Shown one piece after another: positions 35,201-44,212 of a stretch of 49,673 nt of DNA. The stretch is from NCBI GenBank assembly GCA_007134485.1, contig SLKT01000090.1:1-49673 (forward strand). Reading direction: 5' to 3'. The notes beneath the pieces were generated by a model. The model did not search any database and was not told the DNA's origin. It saw nothing but the letters and a program-made list of their open reading frames with translations. Numbering within the stretch: position 1 is the first letter of the stretch; each line of letters opens with the position of its first letter. This DNA is from Wenzhouxiangella sp. (GTDB taxonomy: Bacteria; Pseudomonadota; Gammaproteobacteria; Xanthomonadales; Wenzhouxiangellaceae). The translations under genes and the position numbers were made by a program.

Positions 35201-36384
35201 GGGATCGAAAGCTGAAATTCTAGGATCGCGTTCTCATCCAGTGTCAGATCACCCATGGTGAGGGTGCCGACCGCATGACCGGGTGACAATGTTCCACTGT
35301 TGACGATGACATCGCCGACTTCTCCGTGACCGGCCAGTGTGCCGCCGGCATTCACCGTGACCACCGATTCGGCGCTGGTCCCGTTGATCACCAGCGTGCC
35401 GCCCTCAATCGTGGTTGCGCCGGTAAACGCATGCTCTCCCTCGATGACGGTGGCCCCAATTCCGATGTGTTCCAGCTGCGTGGAACCAGCGATTTCGACC
35501 GCTTCCCCGTCGGCTTGACCGTTGCTGGTGAAGTAATGGTTGTCATGGTCATGGTCGAAGATGATGCGGGCATCGCCAAATCCCCCCTCCACAAACGAAG
35601 CAGAGAAAATGCCCGGCGCTTCGCCGGCGCCAATCCGGATCTGTGCGCCTGAACCCGCTGCCCAGGCTAGCTCTACAGTTGAGCCCTCGCCGAAATCGGC
35701 GGTTCCGCCACCCTCGACGCTGACTCCCCCGGCGCCGAACTGACCGACCCTCACTGTGGGAGACTCGGTCAGCGTCCCCGCACTCAAATGACTGCCCTGG
35801 CCCTGCACCACCACTTGGCCTTCTGCCAAAGCGTTGACTCCGACTCGGAAGTTTTGGCCGATCTCCAACTGCCCGCCATCGGACACGGTCACGGTTCCCC
35901 GGCCACTGGGTGCAACCACAAACTCATCCGAGGCATGCCAGGATGAATCTTCACCTTCCACGATGGCCGTACTGGTTTCCCCTTTGGTCGTGGTTTCAAC
36001 CCGGACAGGCGACTGACTGATCAAGGCGCCGCCATCGAGAATGTAGAGGCTGCCGACGCCGAACTGCCCGATGCGAGTGAAAGAACCGTCCACCACAAGC
36101 TCCCGGCCAAAGCGAACAACAAGCGTCCCGGAAGCGTCCTCCTCCGTGCCCACGAAAAGACCGTATGCCGCTCCGTCCGCCGTTTGTACGGCGGCCATGC
36201 CACCATTATTGATAACGGCTGACACGGATTCGGTCGGTACGCCATTCGACCAGTGGAAAGGGTCACTCCACAGGTCGTTCACGGCTGTCCAGTGGGTCGT
36301 TTCGGATCGTGCAGTTGTCATGCCCGACGCGATACCGCACGCGACCAGGACGATCAGAAACTGAATTGCAGGTTTGAAATTCAT
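32212..36384 (-). CDS. Giant secreted beta-helix protein, paralog A (autotransporter-like passenger, DRFE tail)
   Basis: A 1390-residue exported, acidic protein. Signal peptide about 1-26 (FLIVLVACGIASGMTTARS). Residues about 30-420 hold autotransporter-associated repeats: GVGSLYILDGGAL, GRGTVTVSDGGQLEIG, FTGATTIEGGTLVING, GHGEVGDVIVNSGTLSPG. Then comes a first polymorphic-outer-membrane-type beta-helix beginning GTRYVATDGSD and ending with SPAIDAG...DLGAYE. A second helix starts VVHVDQQASQPQDGLTWASAF; it contains about eight 33-residue repeats of the GGGMxNDGR...SPVLxxVxF type and ends DLGAFELADSVFGDRFEQP. No C-terminal beta-barrel follows. It is a likely surface or matrix adhesin. The gene starts 40 nt after its paralog's stop. 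Confidence 0.88.
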   Translation of the reverse strand: MNFKPAIQFLIVLVACGIASGMTTARSETTHWTAVNDLWSDPFHWSNGVPTESVSAVINNGGMAAVQTADGAAYGLFVGTEEDASGTLVVRFGRELVVDGSFTRIGQFGVGSLYILDGGALISQSPVRVETTTKGETSTAIVEGEDSSWHASDEFVVAPSGRGTVTVSDGGQLEIGQNFRVGVNALAEGQVVVQGQGSHLSAGTLTESPTVRVGQFGAGGVSVEGGGTADFGEGSTVELAWAAGSGAQIRIGAGEAPGIFSASFVEGGFGDARIIFDHDHDNHYFTSNGQADGEAVEIAGSTQLEHIGIGATVIEGEHAFTGATTIEGGTLVINGTSAESVVTVNAGGTLAGHGEVGDVIVNSGTLSPGHAVGTLTMGDLTLDENAILEFQLSIPETVGEGVNDLIAIDGDLVLDGVIDLSHSQGLEPGSYTLMTYSGSLVNNGPAVAHLPPGLGAELITHNAGEVRMLVSELAGTRYVATDGSDTSNACLDVATPCQSIAHAIEMALDHDDIQIAAGVYTETLTLDKPLSLLGEGRDETIIQAHAVAGEADDRVIMIPEGTDSVTLAALSIQHGYTTGTGPVDGRGGGIHNRDADLVLVDVAIRDNTGTVAGGGLYHDGGEALFDGVVFTDNASSLGAGISTSGSNASLTILNTVFKANVANSNGGGIRLANQASAELFNVVFSGNSSGHNGGAMDIGHQVETTVVNSTFSGNVADSGGGAIANGLGTITDLVNVIIWNNEADGDSFSVSASIYNLEHSITSISHSLVANSGGSGQDWVSEIGADGGNNLDADPLFIAPVDPVDAPTVSGDLRLTSESPAIDAGDNDAFDAGLPDIDLAGYARLLGLAIDLGAYETPSSRCPAAGVVHVDQQASQPQDGLTWASAFIDLQDALRVTEPCQVWVAKGAYLPTDHPSDRLASFTIVHDGIQVYGGFAGGETSLDERDWEANETVLSGDINASGDLLGNAYNVVVVDGQAGDNITNETVIDGFVITGGHGNHNPHNRGGGMVCRGQGSGNECSPSINNVTFTRNEVAERGGGMFNDGRYGGNASPVLTNVVFYENWGGTRGGGMLNDGREGNSHPVLNQVLFTDNVAEVSGGGMMNDGRDGSTSPVLNQVTFKNNSANTGGGMAIEGPAGEDTPTLTSVTFIDNTAAASGGGMSILIEESGSSNPVLTNVAFIGNSAGRYGGGISSFVRTGSSDLVLNNALFSGNHADSGGGFAHRDSNSDGAHSVLTNVTFSGNVADSEGGAILNYGFAVEVEIRNSILWINFPNSISNLGPAHLTASHSLAYGCKPEGTWLSQCGEEIDGSNLPDADPAFIEPADPTQAPSTYGNLRLAPASPVIAAGNNEYVEDVSTDLDGNPRVTGKAVDLGAFELADSVFGDRFEQP

Positions 36385-36424
36385 TTGCAGACCTCTTGCG
36401 CGGTTTCTCGTGGCAACGATGATC

Positions 36425-39400
36425 TCAGGGCTGCTCGAAGCGGTCGCCGAATACCGAATCGATCAGTTCGAACGCACCCAGGTCCACGCCATCGCCTGAA
36501 ATCCTCTGGTGTCCGTCCAGGTCCGTGGGCACATCCTCGACGTATTCGTTGTTGCCGGCGGCAATGGCCGGGGAAGTCGCCCTCAGGCGCAAATTCCCAT
36601 CGGTGCTGGGCGCATCGGACGGGTCGACCGGTTCGACGAAAGCCGGGTCCTCGTCGGGCAGATTGGATTGATCGATTTCGTCGCCGCAATGGGTCGCCCA
36701 GATCCCAGACATCTTGCATCCTTCGGCCAGGCTGTGGCTGACCGTCGAGTGCGCACCTTCGAGGTTGTGGATCGCATGCACGCCATTGTTCCAGAGCAGG
36801 CTGTTGCGAATCTCGACCTCGATGTCACTGCCGGAATTGAAGATGGCCCCGCCGTCATTTGCCGACGAGTTGCCGCCGAAAGTGACATTGGTCAGGACGG
36901 CGCTGCTGCCGCCGATATGGACGGCCAGGTGGGCCAGCCCGCCGCCGGCGTCGGCGGCAGCATTGCCGCTGAACACAACATTGGTCAGGGTCGGGTTGCT
37001 GGTACCGGTCTGGGCAAAGCTGTGCATGCCGCCACCGAACTGACCGGCGGAGTTGCCGATGAATTCGACATTGGTCAGTACCGGTTCACTGGCTCCGAAT
37101 TCATCGATGAAATTCAGCAGCCCGCCACCCGATGTTGCGGCGATATTGCCGCTGAAGACCACGTTGGTCAGCCTGGTCGTGTTATCCCCGTCCGGTCCAT
37201 CATTGGCCATGCCGGCGCCGGTGGTGGCGGAATTATCCTCAAAGATCACGTGCTCGAGGGTCGGGTTGCTCGATCCACCGCGACCATCGTTCATCATGCC
37301 TCCGCCGCGCTGGGCGTCATTGCCGGTAAAGCTGACCTGGTCAAGGCTGGGACTGCTGTTGCCGGATTGACCGTCGTTGAGCATGCCGCCACCGCGGGCG
37401 CCGCCCTCGTTCTCGTCAAAACTGACCTGGGTCAGAACCGGACTGGCATTGCCGCCGAAGCGTCCGTCATTGAACATGCCTCCGCCGCCCAGGCTGGCAA
37501 AGTTTCCGTGAAAGCTGACATTGGAGATTGAAGGACTGCATTCGTTGTCACTGCCCTGGGCGCGGCAGACCAGGCCGCCGCCAAGATTGCGGGGTATACC
37601 GCCGTCGGCGTTGCCGCCGGTGATGACAAAGCCGTCAATGACGGTTGCGTTGGTGATGTTGGCGCCGGACTGGCCATCGACAACAACCACGTGATAGGTA
37701 TTGCCTGAAAGCTCGCCCGAGGCATTGATGTCACCACTGAGCACGGTTTCGTTGGTTTCCCAGTCGCGCGCTTCAAGACTGATTTCACTGCCGGCAAAGC
37801 CGCCGTAAAGCGCCAGGCCGTCTTGATCGATGGTGAAGCTGGCCTGGCGGTCATTCGGGTCATCGGTGGGCAGATAGGTGCCCTTGGCCACCCAGATCTG
37901 GCAGGGCTCGGACAAGCGCAAGGCATCGTGCAGGTCGGTGAAAGCCGAACCCCAGGTCAGACCATCAGCGGGCTCGGTAGCTTGCAGGTCGACATGCACG
38001 ACACCGTCGTCCGGGCACTGCGAAGACAGCGTTTCGTAGGCGCCCAGATCAAGCGCCGAGCCGACCAGTCGGGCATAGCCTGCCAGATCGCTGTCGGGCA
38101 ACCCGGCGTCGAATGCATCATTGTCTCCGGCATCGATGGCCGGCGATCCGGACATCAGTCGCAGATCACCCGACTCGGTGGGGGCATCGGCCGGGTCAAG
38201 CGGAGCCACGAACAACGGATCGGCATCCAGGTTGTTGCCGCCGTCTTCGCCAATGTCCGGATTCCAGCCCGCGCCACTGCCACCGGAGTTGGCGATCAGA
38301 CTATGGAAGACCTCGGTGGTGGCATCAATCTCGTTGCAAATCGAGGCTGAAGCCGAATCGTCATTTCCATCGGCTTCGTTGTCCCGAATGATGACATTGG
38401 TCAGTTCGACGGAAGCGCCCAGGAAATTGTAGACGGCGCCACAGTCGCTGCCGGCGGCATTGCCACTGAATGTCGAGTTGACCACCATGGCATCGACAAG
38501 ACTGCCGTTGGCCAACGCACCACCATCTCTTCCCGCGGCATTGCCGGAGAAGACCACATTGAACAACTCCACGGTCGCACTGTTGATGCCATACATGGCG
38601 CCGCCGTCGGCATCCGCCTCATTGGCCTTGAATATCGTGTTCACGATGGTCATGGACGCATTGCTGCCGGAGACATTGATTGCACCGCCCAGGTTGGACG
38701 CATTGCCGACGAACACCACACCGTCGAGCCAGGCCTGGCCGCCGTCATGGTAAAGACCGCCTCCGGCCTGTTCGCCCGAATTGTCACGAAACGCCACGTC
38801 GACCAGGGTCAGGTCGGCATCCAGGTTGTGGATGCCGCCGCCACGTCCCGCGAACTGATCGGCGTCCGACGCATATCCGTGACGAATAGTCAGGGCGGCC
38901 AGGGTGGCCGAGCCGGCAACTTCGGGAATCAGGATGACCCGTTCATCGGCTTCTTCGGGCAGCGCATGGGTCTGGATGATGGTTTCATCCCGGCCGGCGC
39001 CAAACAGGGACACGGGCTTGTCCAGGACCAGGGACTCTGTATAGATCCCCGCCGCGATGACAATGTCGTCGTGATCGACGGCCACATCAACGGCATGAGC
39101 AATGGTTGCGCAGGGTGATTCGATTTCAAGGCAGAAATTGTCCGCGTCGTCCCCTTCCGGCGCGACATAGCGAGTGCCTGTTCCACCCGTGACCACGGCC
39201 CGGATCTGGCCGGGCTGACTGGTGTCAATGGAGGCTTCAAACCCTTCTGGAAGCTCACCAATGCTCAGCCCGTTGTCCGTGAGCGTGCCGTCATATATCA
39301 TCAAGGTATAAGTGCTGGCCGCGAATTCTCCCGTGTCGCTGATGTTCAACTGACCATCCAGGGTCAGGTCGCCATCGGTCATGATCAGATCGTTGATGCC

Positions 39401-40945
39401 GCCACCAACGGTTCCCGGCGCGCCCAGGTCGAATTCCAGAATGGAGCCAGCGGAAAGATCAAGGGTATCCATTGACAAGGTGCCCGTCGAAGGTCCCGGT
39501 GCAATGACCCCACCATCGAGCACACTGACGTTTCCGACGGTACCCAGTCCTTCAAGAATTGCTTCCGATTCGACCGTCATTTGCCCGGCGAGAAAATCAT
39601 CGACCCGTAAGCTGCCCTCGGCAATCCGGGTTGATCCACTGAAGCCGATGCTCATCCCTGTCAGCGTCAGGACCCCCTGACCGGTCTTGGTCAATTCGCC
39701 TTCGCCCTGAAAATCCGTGGCGATGGTAATGTCGTATCCTGCGGTATCAAAAAACGCGCCACCGGATTCGATGACGATATCCTCGGATGCAAACGCCCTG
39801 AGAAAGTCATCCTGATGTCCGGATGCCCTCAGCACACCGCCGTCGAAATGGATTTGCGCGCTTCCTTCACCCTTTTCAACATAAGAAACCGTCACGGCGC
39901 CGCGTGCCTGCTCGCTGCCTTCCAGGTTCAACACACCATGGGCGTTGTCCGTGATCGCACCCTCTCCGAGGATGAGGTGTTCTCCAATCTCGATCAGCCC
40001 GCCATCATCAACCGTAAAAGTACCCAATTCACCCCGGCCGATCGACATCACCCCGCTGACTTCCAGCAGCGAATCCTGACCGCGTACGGTGGCCGCGGAC
40101 CCCGAACCCAGACCGGAGGCGGTGTTGGCATTCCCATGCACGGTCGTGGCGGCGCCATCCTCGATGGTCAGCGTGCCCCAACCGAATCCACCCACCAGCA
40201 AGCCCGTGTCGCTGACGTTGTTTTCCCTGCGAATGTCCCAGAGAGTACCCTGACCGGTCACCAGCACCGCACCACTGCCCTGGGTGCCGGGTCCGATCCA
40301 GCCGTTGCCCACGGACACAACCTCTGCGCCATCCTCGATGGTCAGCGTTCCGTCACCGAATCGGCCGATGTATGAAATATGCTGGACCTCCAGGTACGAA
40401 TCCGGACCGGTGACGGTCACCGCTGCCTGAGCGGGGACACCCGAGCCGATCTCCACCGACGCAGCGCCAGAGCCGGAAACAATCACCTCACCGCCGTCTT
40501 CGATAATCAATGTCCCGGAATCATCATTCTTGGCAATGATGAGTGCGACGTTTTCCGGTTGATTGCCAAGAATATGCCAGGCAGCATCCTCGCCGCTGAC
40601 CGTGACCAGGCTTTCAGAGCCGGGTTCCCTGGTCATCCAGACTTGCCCATCGACCTCGACCTTTCCACCCGCCAGGATGGACAACGAAGCCGTTCCGGTA
40701 TCGGCCACCACCAGGTCACCGATCTCCCAGGGACTGGCATGGTCCCCGGGAACCGTCACATCCTCATCATCGATCACGATCTCGGCGCCGGCCGGAAGGA
40801 CATGCAGGGCCAGGACGCAAGAGGCCGCGAGCAGGCCGCAGAAGAATCCGGTCGGCAGACCGGTACTGAAGACAATCTGGCGGTCGGTGGTGTCGGTGGC
40901 CGCGCAGTCGGTTGGCCCGGGATGTTCCATTGTGTGTGTAGTCAT
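36425..40945 (-). CDS. Giant secreted beta-helix protein, paralog B (autotransporter-like passenger, DRFE tail)
   Basis: A 1506-residue protein with the same plan as the downstream paralog. The signal segment FFCGLLAASCVLALHVLPAGA follows a 30-residue polar N-region; a later internal start is possible. Residues about 60-560 are passenger repeats (GWGTLTIEDGAATTVHG, ELTKTGQGVLTLTGMSIGFSGSTRIAEGSLRVDD, a classic autotransporter-associated beta-strand repeat). A GTRYVAPEGDD beta-helix ends SPAIDAGDNDAFDAG...DLGAYE. A second helix, VVHVDLQATEPADGLTWGSAF, carries the NDGR repeats and ends DLGAFELIDSVFGDRFEQP. The two paralogs are nearly identical in the last 60 residues and in the DNA there. There is no barrel. 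The two genes likely form one transcript with this one first. Confidence 0.88.
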   Translation of the reverse strand: MTTHTMEHPGPTDCAATDTTDRQIVFSTGLPTGFFCGLLAASCVLALHVLPAGAEIVIDDEDVTVPGDHASPWEIGDLVVADTGTASLSILAGGKVEVDGQVWMTREPGSESLVTVSGEDAAWHILGNQPENVALIIAKNDDSGTLIIEDGGEVIVSGSGAASVEIGSGVPAQAAVTVTGPDSYLEVQHISYIGRFGDGTLTIEDGAEVVSVGNGWIGPGTQGSGAVLVTGQGTLWDIRRENNVSDTGLLVGGFGWGTLTIEDGAATTVHGNANTASGLGSGSAATVRGQDSLLEVSGVMSIGRGELGTFTVDDGGLIEIGEHLILGEGAITDNAHGVLNLEGSEQARGAVTVSYVEKGEGSAQIHFDGGVLRASGHQDDFLRAFASEDIVIESGGAFFDTAGYDITIATDFQGEGELTKTGQGVLTLTGMSIGFSGSTRIAEGSLRVDDFLAGQMTVESEAILEGLGTVGNVSVLDGGVIAPGPSTGTLSMDTLDLSAGSILEFDLGAPGTVGGGINDLIMTDGDLTLDGQLNISDTGEFAASTYTLMIYDGTLTDNGLSIGELPEGFEASIDTSQPGQIRAVVTGGTGTRYVAPEGDDADNFCLEIESPCATIAHAVDVAVDHDDIVIAAGIYTESLVLDKPVSLFGAGRDETIIQTHALPEEADERVILIPEVAGSATLAALTIRHGYASDADQFAGRGGGIHNLDADLTLVDVAFRDNSGEQAGGGLYHDGGQAWLDGVVFVGNASNLGGAINVSGSNASMTIVNTIFKANEADADGGAMYGINSATVELFNVVFSGNAAGRDGGALANGSLVDAMVVNSTFSGNAAGSDCGAVYNFLGASVELTNVIIRDNEADGNDDSASASICNEIDATTEVFHSLIANSGGSGAGWNPDIGEDGGNNLDADPLFVAPLDPADAPTESGDLRLMSGSPAIDAGDNDAFDAGLPDSDLAGYARLVGSALDLGAYETLSSQCPDDGVVHVDLQATEPADGLTWGSAFTDLHDALRLSEPCQIWVAKGTYLPTDDPNDRQASFTIDQDGLALYGGFAGSEISLEARDWETNETVLSGDINASGELSGNTYHVVVVDGQSGANITNATVIDGFVITGGNADGGIPRNLGGGLVCRAQGSDNECSPSISNVSFHGNFASLGGGGMFNDGRFGGNASPVLTQVSFDENEGGARGGGMLNDGQSGNSSPSLDQVSFTGNDAQRGGGMMNDGRGGSSNPTLEHVIFEDNSATTGAGMANDGPDGDNTTRLTNVVFSGNIAATSGGGLLNFIDEFGASEPVLTNVEFIGNSAGQFGGGMHSFAQTGTSNPTLTNVVFSGNAAADAGGGLAHLAVHIGGSSAVLTNVTFGGNSSANDGGAIFNSGSDIEVEIRNSLLWNNGVHAIHNLEGAHSTVSHSLAEGCKMSGIWATHCGDEIDQSNLPDEDPAFVEPVDPSDAPSTDGNLRLRATSPAIAAGNNEYVEDVPTDLDGHQRISGDGVDLGAFELIDSVFGDRFEQP

Positions 40946-41244
40946 GACAGGATCCGGCTCTTGTTGTCCTTATCCTGTCTAGCGACATCACGCCTGATAA
41001 TTCGCCATCCGGTTTTCGGTTCATCGACACGGACCGCTTGTTTGCATGCCTCACAGGATCCGAAAACCCGGGTGAAGCCGGCCGATGAAACACGCTATAA
41101 CCACATTGTCACATCCGGTACGATAGCCAATTCACGTTCACACCTGATCGGCGCCGGTGCTCCGGTCCGGTCAATGGCATTACTTGTCACACCTCCAAGC
41201 GGTGCGCGTGGCTTAGACAGAAAGATTCAACAGGGAGTAATCGG
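40946..41244. promoter_or_regulatory. Divergent 299-nt intergenic region (giant exoprotein / S41 peptidase)
   Basis: This gap must hold the promoters of both divergent transcription units. An imperfect inverted repeat is visible (CCGGTTTTCGG near 41009 against CCGAAAACCCGG near 41060). No convincing sigma-70 -35/-10 pair could be picked by eye on either strand. AGGGAG at 41232-41237 is the ribosome binding site that fixes the S41 ATG at 41245. No small ORF of interest is seen. Confidence 0.4.
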
Positions 41245-43470
41245 ATGTTCTCACGAACCGGTCTTTTTTCACTGCTGGTCCTGGTGGCGTTTTCCACCCA
41301 GGCCAATGATGAAGCGACGGACAAGTCACTGCTGGAGCGCCAGGTCAATGCTGTCGCATCGATTGGGGTAGTCCGCCATTTCCACCCGCACGATGGCGTG
41401 GAGGCAGTGGATTGGAGGAGTGTCTTGCTGGAGGCCTTCGCGCTGGCCGAAGACGCGGGATCGGATGCCGAATTCGCATCCGGGCTGGCCGACTTGCTGA
41501 GCCCTATTGGAACCGGCCTGCAACATGACGCACCCGAGGATGGTGACATCGAGCTGAAGGAATTCGAGTGCGAGTCCGACGATCCGGTCATTCGCTGGGT
41601 TCACAGTGGCTTCGGAGCCCCGCCCCTGGCCGCCAGGAGCGGCATCTATGCCAGTCGCCGCAGCATTTCCGGGGTCGAGGAGTCGGTCGCGGAAGTCGAG
41701 ATTTCCAATGCCATGAAATCCCTGTCCGCAGACGGGCTTCGGGGTCGTTCGCTGAAGTATTCCGCACAAGCTCGGTTGATCGACGGTGGGCAGGCTGCTC
41801 TTTGGCTGCGTGTCGATGGGCCGGAAAGCGAAGTGCTGTTTTTCGATAACATGCATGACCGGCTCATCGACAGCAGCGACTGGTCCGAGCACGACATTAC
41901 CCTTGATGTCCCTGAAAAGGCCGAACAGATCTTGTTCGGTGTTATGAAATTGGGCCCGGAACATGCCGATTTCCGATCGATCCGCCTGCGTGATGTCAAC
42001 GCATTCGATGAACAGGAGCAATCCCTGCTGTCGGATACTGAAAAGTGGAACCTCGTGTCGCCGCAGAACGGCCATGAGATGAATATCGAGCTCGACGATG
42101 ATGGTTTCGCGATCGAGCTCGTTCCCAATGCTCTCGAGATGCAAGAGGCGGCCATCGACCGGATCATGCCGGAGGATGCACCGTCGCATGCGCAAATCGA
42201 ACTCAAGGATGGCTCCACCCTGCATGTGCCTTTGGTACTTTGTCAGAGCGATTCGGCACTGGATGAGAGCCACCGGCACAAGCTCGCGGCTCGCCACGGC
42301 GCCTTCGACCCCGAAGCGCTGACACCGGCCGAGCTGGCACGACTGGACGTGGCGACGGCCTGGCCGGTTGTTCGGCATTTCTATCCCTACCAGGAGCTGG
42401 TCGATGACTGGGCCGCCATATTGCAGGATGCACTTCAAGCAGCAGCCTTGGTGACCGACCGCGAAGGTCATGGTCAAGTATTGAAGCGCATGCTGGTGCC
42501 GCTGGAGGATGGCCACGTGTATGTCATCGATAACGACCCATCCAGTGCGATCGATTGGGCCGGCTTGCCGGTTGCGCTGAGTTTCGCCGAAGATGAACTG
42601 TTCGTGGTCAACAGCCTTGAACCCGAGCATATCCGCATCGGTGACAGGATCGTATCCATCGACGAGAAGCCGACCAGTCAGTGGTTTGAAGATCGCCGCC
42701 CGCTGTATAGCGGGTCCCCGCAATGGCAGACGATGCGCGGAATCAGGGACCTGGTCTGGGGAGATCGAGGGCAAACGCGGGCGCTGATGCTGGAGCGCGG
42801 TGATGAATTGATCGAGACGGTGCTGGAACTCGAGTCGGGAACGATTCTCCCCGCTCACACGCACGATACGATCCGGGAGCCCGCGGAGGGGATCATCTAT
42901 GTTGATCTCGTGGCCATAGATGAAGGCCAGCTTCAGGAGGTCCTTCCACGCCTGGCCGAAGCGCGCGGCGTGGTTTTCGATATTCGCGGTTATCCGGGCG
43001 AACCAGCCCAGCGCATTCTCTCTCACCTGCTCGAACAAGACGATGACTGGGAAGACTGGATGCGAGTGCTTGTGGCCCGCGCCCCCGGCGGCGACCTGGT
43101 CGAGGCCGCAAGCTTCGGGTGGACACGCCCCGCCGACACGCCTCACATCGAGGCGCCCGTGGCATTCCTGACCAACGCAAACGCCATCAGCTACCCGGAA
43201 TCCATACTCGGCCTGGTCAAATATCACGGCCTGGGCACCATTGTTGGCTCCAACACGGCTGGTTCCAACGGCAACATCCTGTTCCTGAACCTGCCCGGCA
43301 ACTTCCGGGTCTCCTACACCGGCATGCGCGTAATCGGTCCCGATGGCGAGCCGTTCCAGGGACAGGGCATCAAGCCGGATGTCGAAGTGCATCCAACAGC
43401 CGACGGGCTCCGGGAAGGCCAGGATGAAGTCCTGGAACGGGCTCTGGAAGTGCTGGATCGAGGACAATGA
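41245..43470 (+). CDS. Secreted S41 family (C-terminal processing-like) peptidase
   Basis: A 741-residue protein with signal peptide MFSRTGLFSLLVLVAFSTQA. An N-terminal helical domain (VVRHFHPHDGVEAVDWRSVLLEAF) is followed by a beta domain (about 130-260, FFDNMHDRLIDSSDWSEHDITLDVP) like those in S41 proteins of the 'hydrolase/tricorn-like' type. A second copy of the helical domain (VVRHFYPYQELVDDWAAILQDAL) occurs near residue 370. A PDZ-like segment follows (ALSFAEDELFVVNSL... IRIGDRIVSIDEKP). The catalytic part has GVVFDIRGYPG, NANAISYPES (nucleophile Ser) and GSNTAGSNGN. It is likely active in the periplasm or outside the cell. It is transcribed divergently from the giant exoproteins. Confidence 0.9.
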   Translation: MFSRTGLFSLLVLVAFSTQANDEATDKSLLERQVNAVASIGVVRHFHPHDGVEAVDWRSVLLEAFALAEDAGSDAEFASGLADLLSPIGTGLQHDAPEDGDIELKEFECESDDPVIRWVHSGFGAPPLAARSGIYASRRSISGVEESVAEVEISNAMKSLSADGLRGRSLKYSAQARLIDGGQAALWLRVDGPESEVLFFDNMHDRLIDSSDWSEHDITLDVPEKAEQILFGVMKLGPEHADFRSIRLRDVNAFDEQEQSLLSDTEKWNLVSPQNGHEMNIELDDDGFAIELVPNALEMQEAAIDRIMPEDAPSHAQIELKDGSTLHVPLVLCQSDSALDESHRHKLAARHGAFDPEALTPAELARLDVATAWPVVRHFYPYQELVDDWAAILQDALQAAALVTDREGHGQVLKRMLVPLEDGHVYVIDNDPSSAIDWAGLPVALSFAEDELFVVNSLEPEHIRIGDRIVSIDEKPTSQWFEDRRPLYSGSPQWQTMRGIRDLVWGDRGQTRALMLERGDELIETVLELESGTILPAHTHDTIREPAEGIIYVDLVAIDEGQLQEVLPRLAEARGVVFDIRGYPGEPAQRILSHLLEQDDDWEDWMRVLVARAPGGDLVEAASFGWTRPADTPHIEAPVAFLTNANAISYPESILGLVKYHGLGTIVGSNTAGSNGNILFLNLPGNFRVSYTGMRVIGPDGEPFQGQGIKPDVEVHPTADGLREGQDEVLERALEVLDRGQ

Positions 43471-43561
43471 CCGGGCTCAAGCCCCGGCGCAACGGTTTGA
43501 AATAGCCGGGCGTGATGCGTATACATCGGGCTGGCCCAAAACTGCCTTGGCCGATTTAGTC

Positions 43562-44202
43562 ATGTTTGCTGCGCCCTGGCTGGATGCCTTCCTCTTCGGA
43601 GCAGTGGCGGCGATTTCGCTTCCGATTGGTGAGGCTATTGGTGCGCTGTTGCGGCCCTCGCCGCGTACCATCGCCACCATCATGGCTTTTGGCGCCGGTG
43701 GGCTGTTGGCCGCGCTGAGCTTCGAACTGGTATTGCCTCCGATCGAACGAGGTCATCATGCGGTGCTCGCCGGTGGGCTGATCATTGGCCGCCTGACTTT
43801 TGTCGGACTCAACCACCTGCTCAACAAACGGGGCGCCTTCCTGCGCAAGGCGGCCACGTTATCCAGCCGTGCACGCGGGCATCGCATCCGCGAAGTCAAA
43901 GCGGCCGTCAAGGAGCTTGCCCGAATCGACATACTTCGCTCGCTGACACCCAAAGTTGGTCAGGGCCTGGTGGCGCAGGCCAGACATGTCCAGGTGCCGG
44001 CCGGAGATGATATCGTCCGACAAGGTGAATCGGGCGATTGCCTGTTCGTGATCAATCCGGTGGCGAAGGGTGGGCTGCCGTGATGACCGTGTTCGGTTTT
44101 GTCGCGGGCATCATGCTGAGGATATTCGCAATCGGAATCCCGATTGACCAGAAATCGGCAGGTTATTCAGAGGCTCCTTATTCTTTCGCGAGCCCTAACT
44201 AG
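43562..44202 (+). pseudogene. Broken ZIP-type transporter with cyclic nucleotide-binding domain
   Basis: The first frame (43562-44083, 173 residues) begins MFAAPWLDAFLFGAVAAISLPIGEAIGALL and contains three ZIP-like membrane helices, including IATIMAFGAGGLLAALSFELVLPPI. It then enters a cyclic nucleotide-binding domain (LARIDILRSLTPKVGQGLVAQARHVQVPAGDDIVRQGESGDCLFVI) that stops after only about 50 residues, before the phosphate-binding cassette. At the stop the sequence shifts frame: 44083-44202 encodes MTVFGFVAGIMLRIFAIGIP..., which looks like the last helix of a ZIP protein. Intact relatives, as I recall, are ZIP half - cNMP domain - ZIP half, so a large internal deletion plus frame loss is inferred. 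A short functional fragment cannot be excluded. Confidence 0.65.
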
Positions 44203-44212
44203 TCAGCTTCGA

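Noticed and set aside
41326-43467. 713-residue minus-strand open frame across the S41 peptidase
   Set aside because: The plus-strand product has a signal peptide, PDZ-like and S41 motifs and a good ribosome binding site; the antisense product matches nothing recognisable.
43473-43484. Small GC hairpin GGGC-TCAA-GCCC right after the S41 stop
   Set aside because: The stem is very short, without T-run; not enough to call a terminator.
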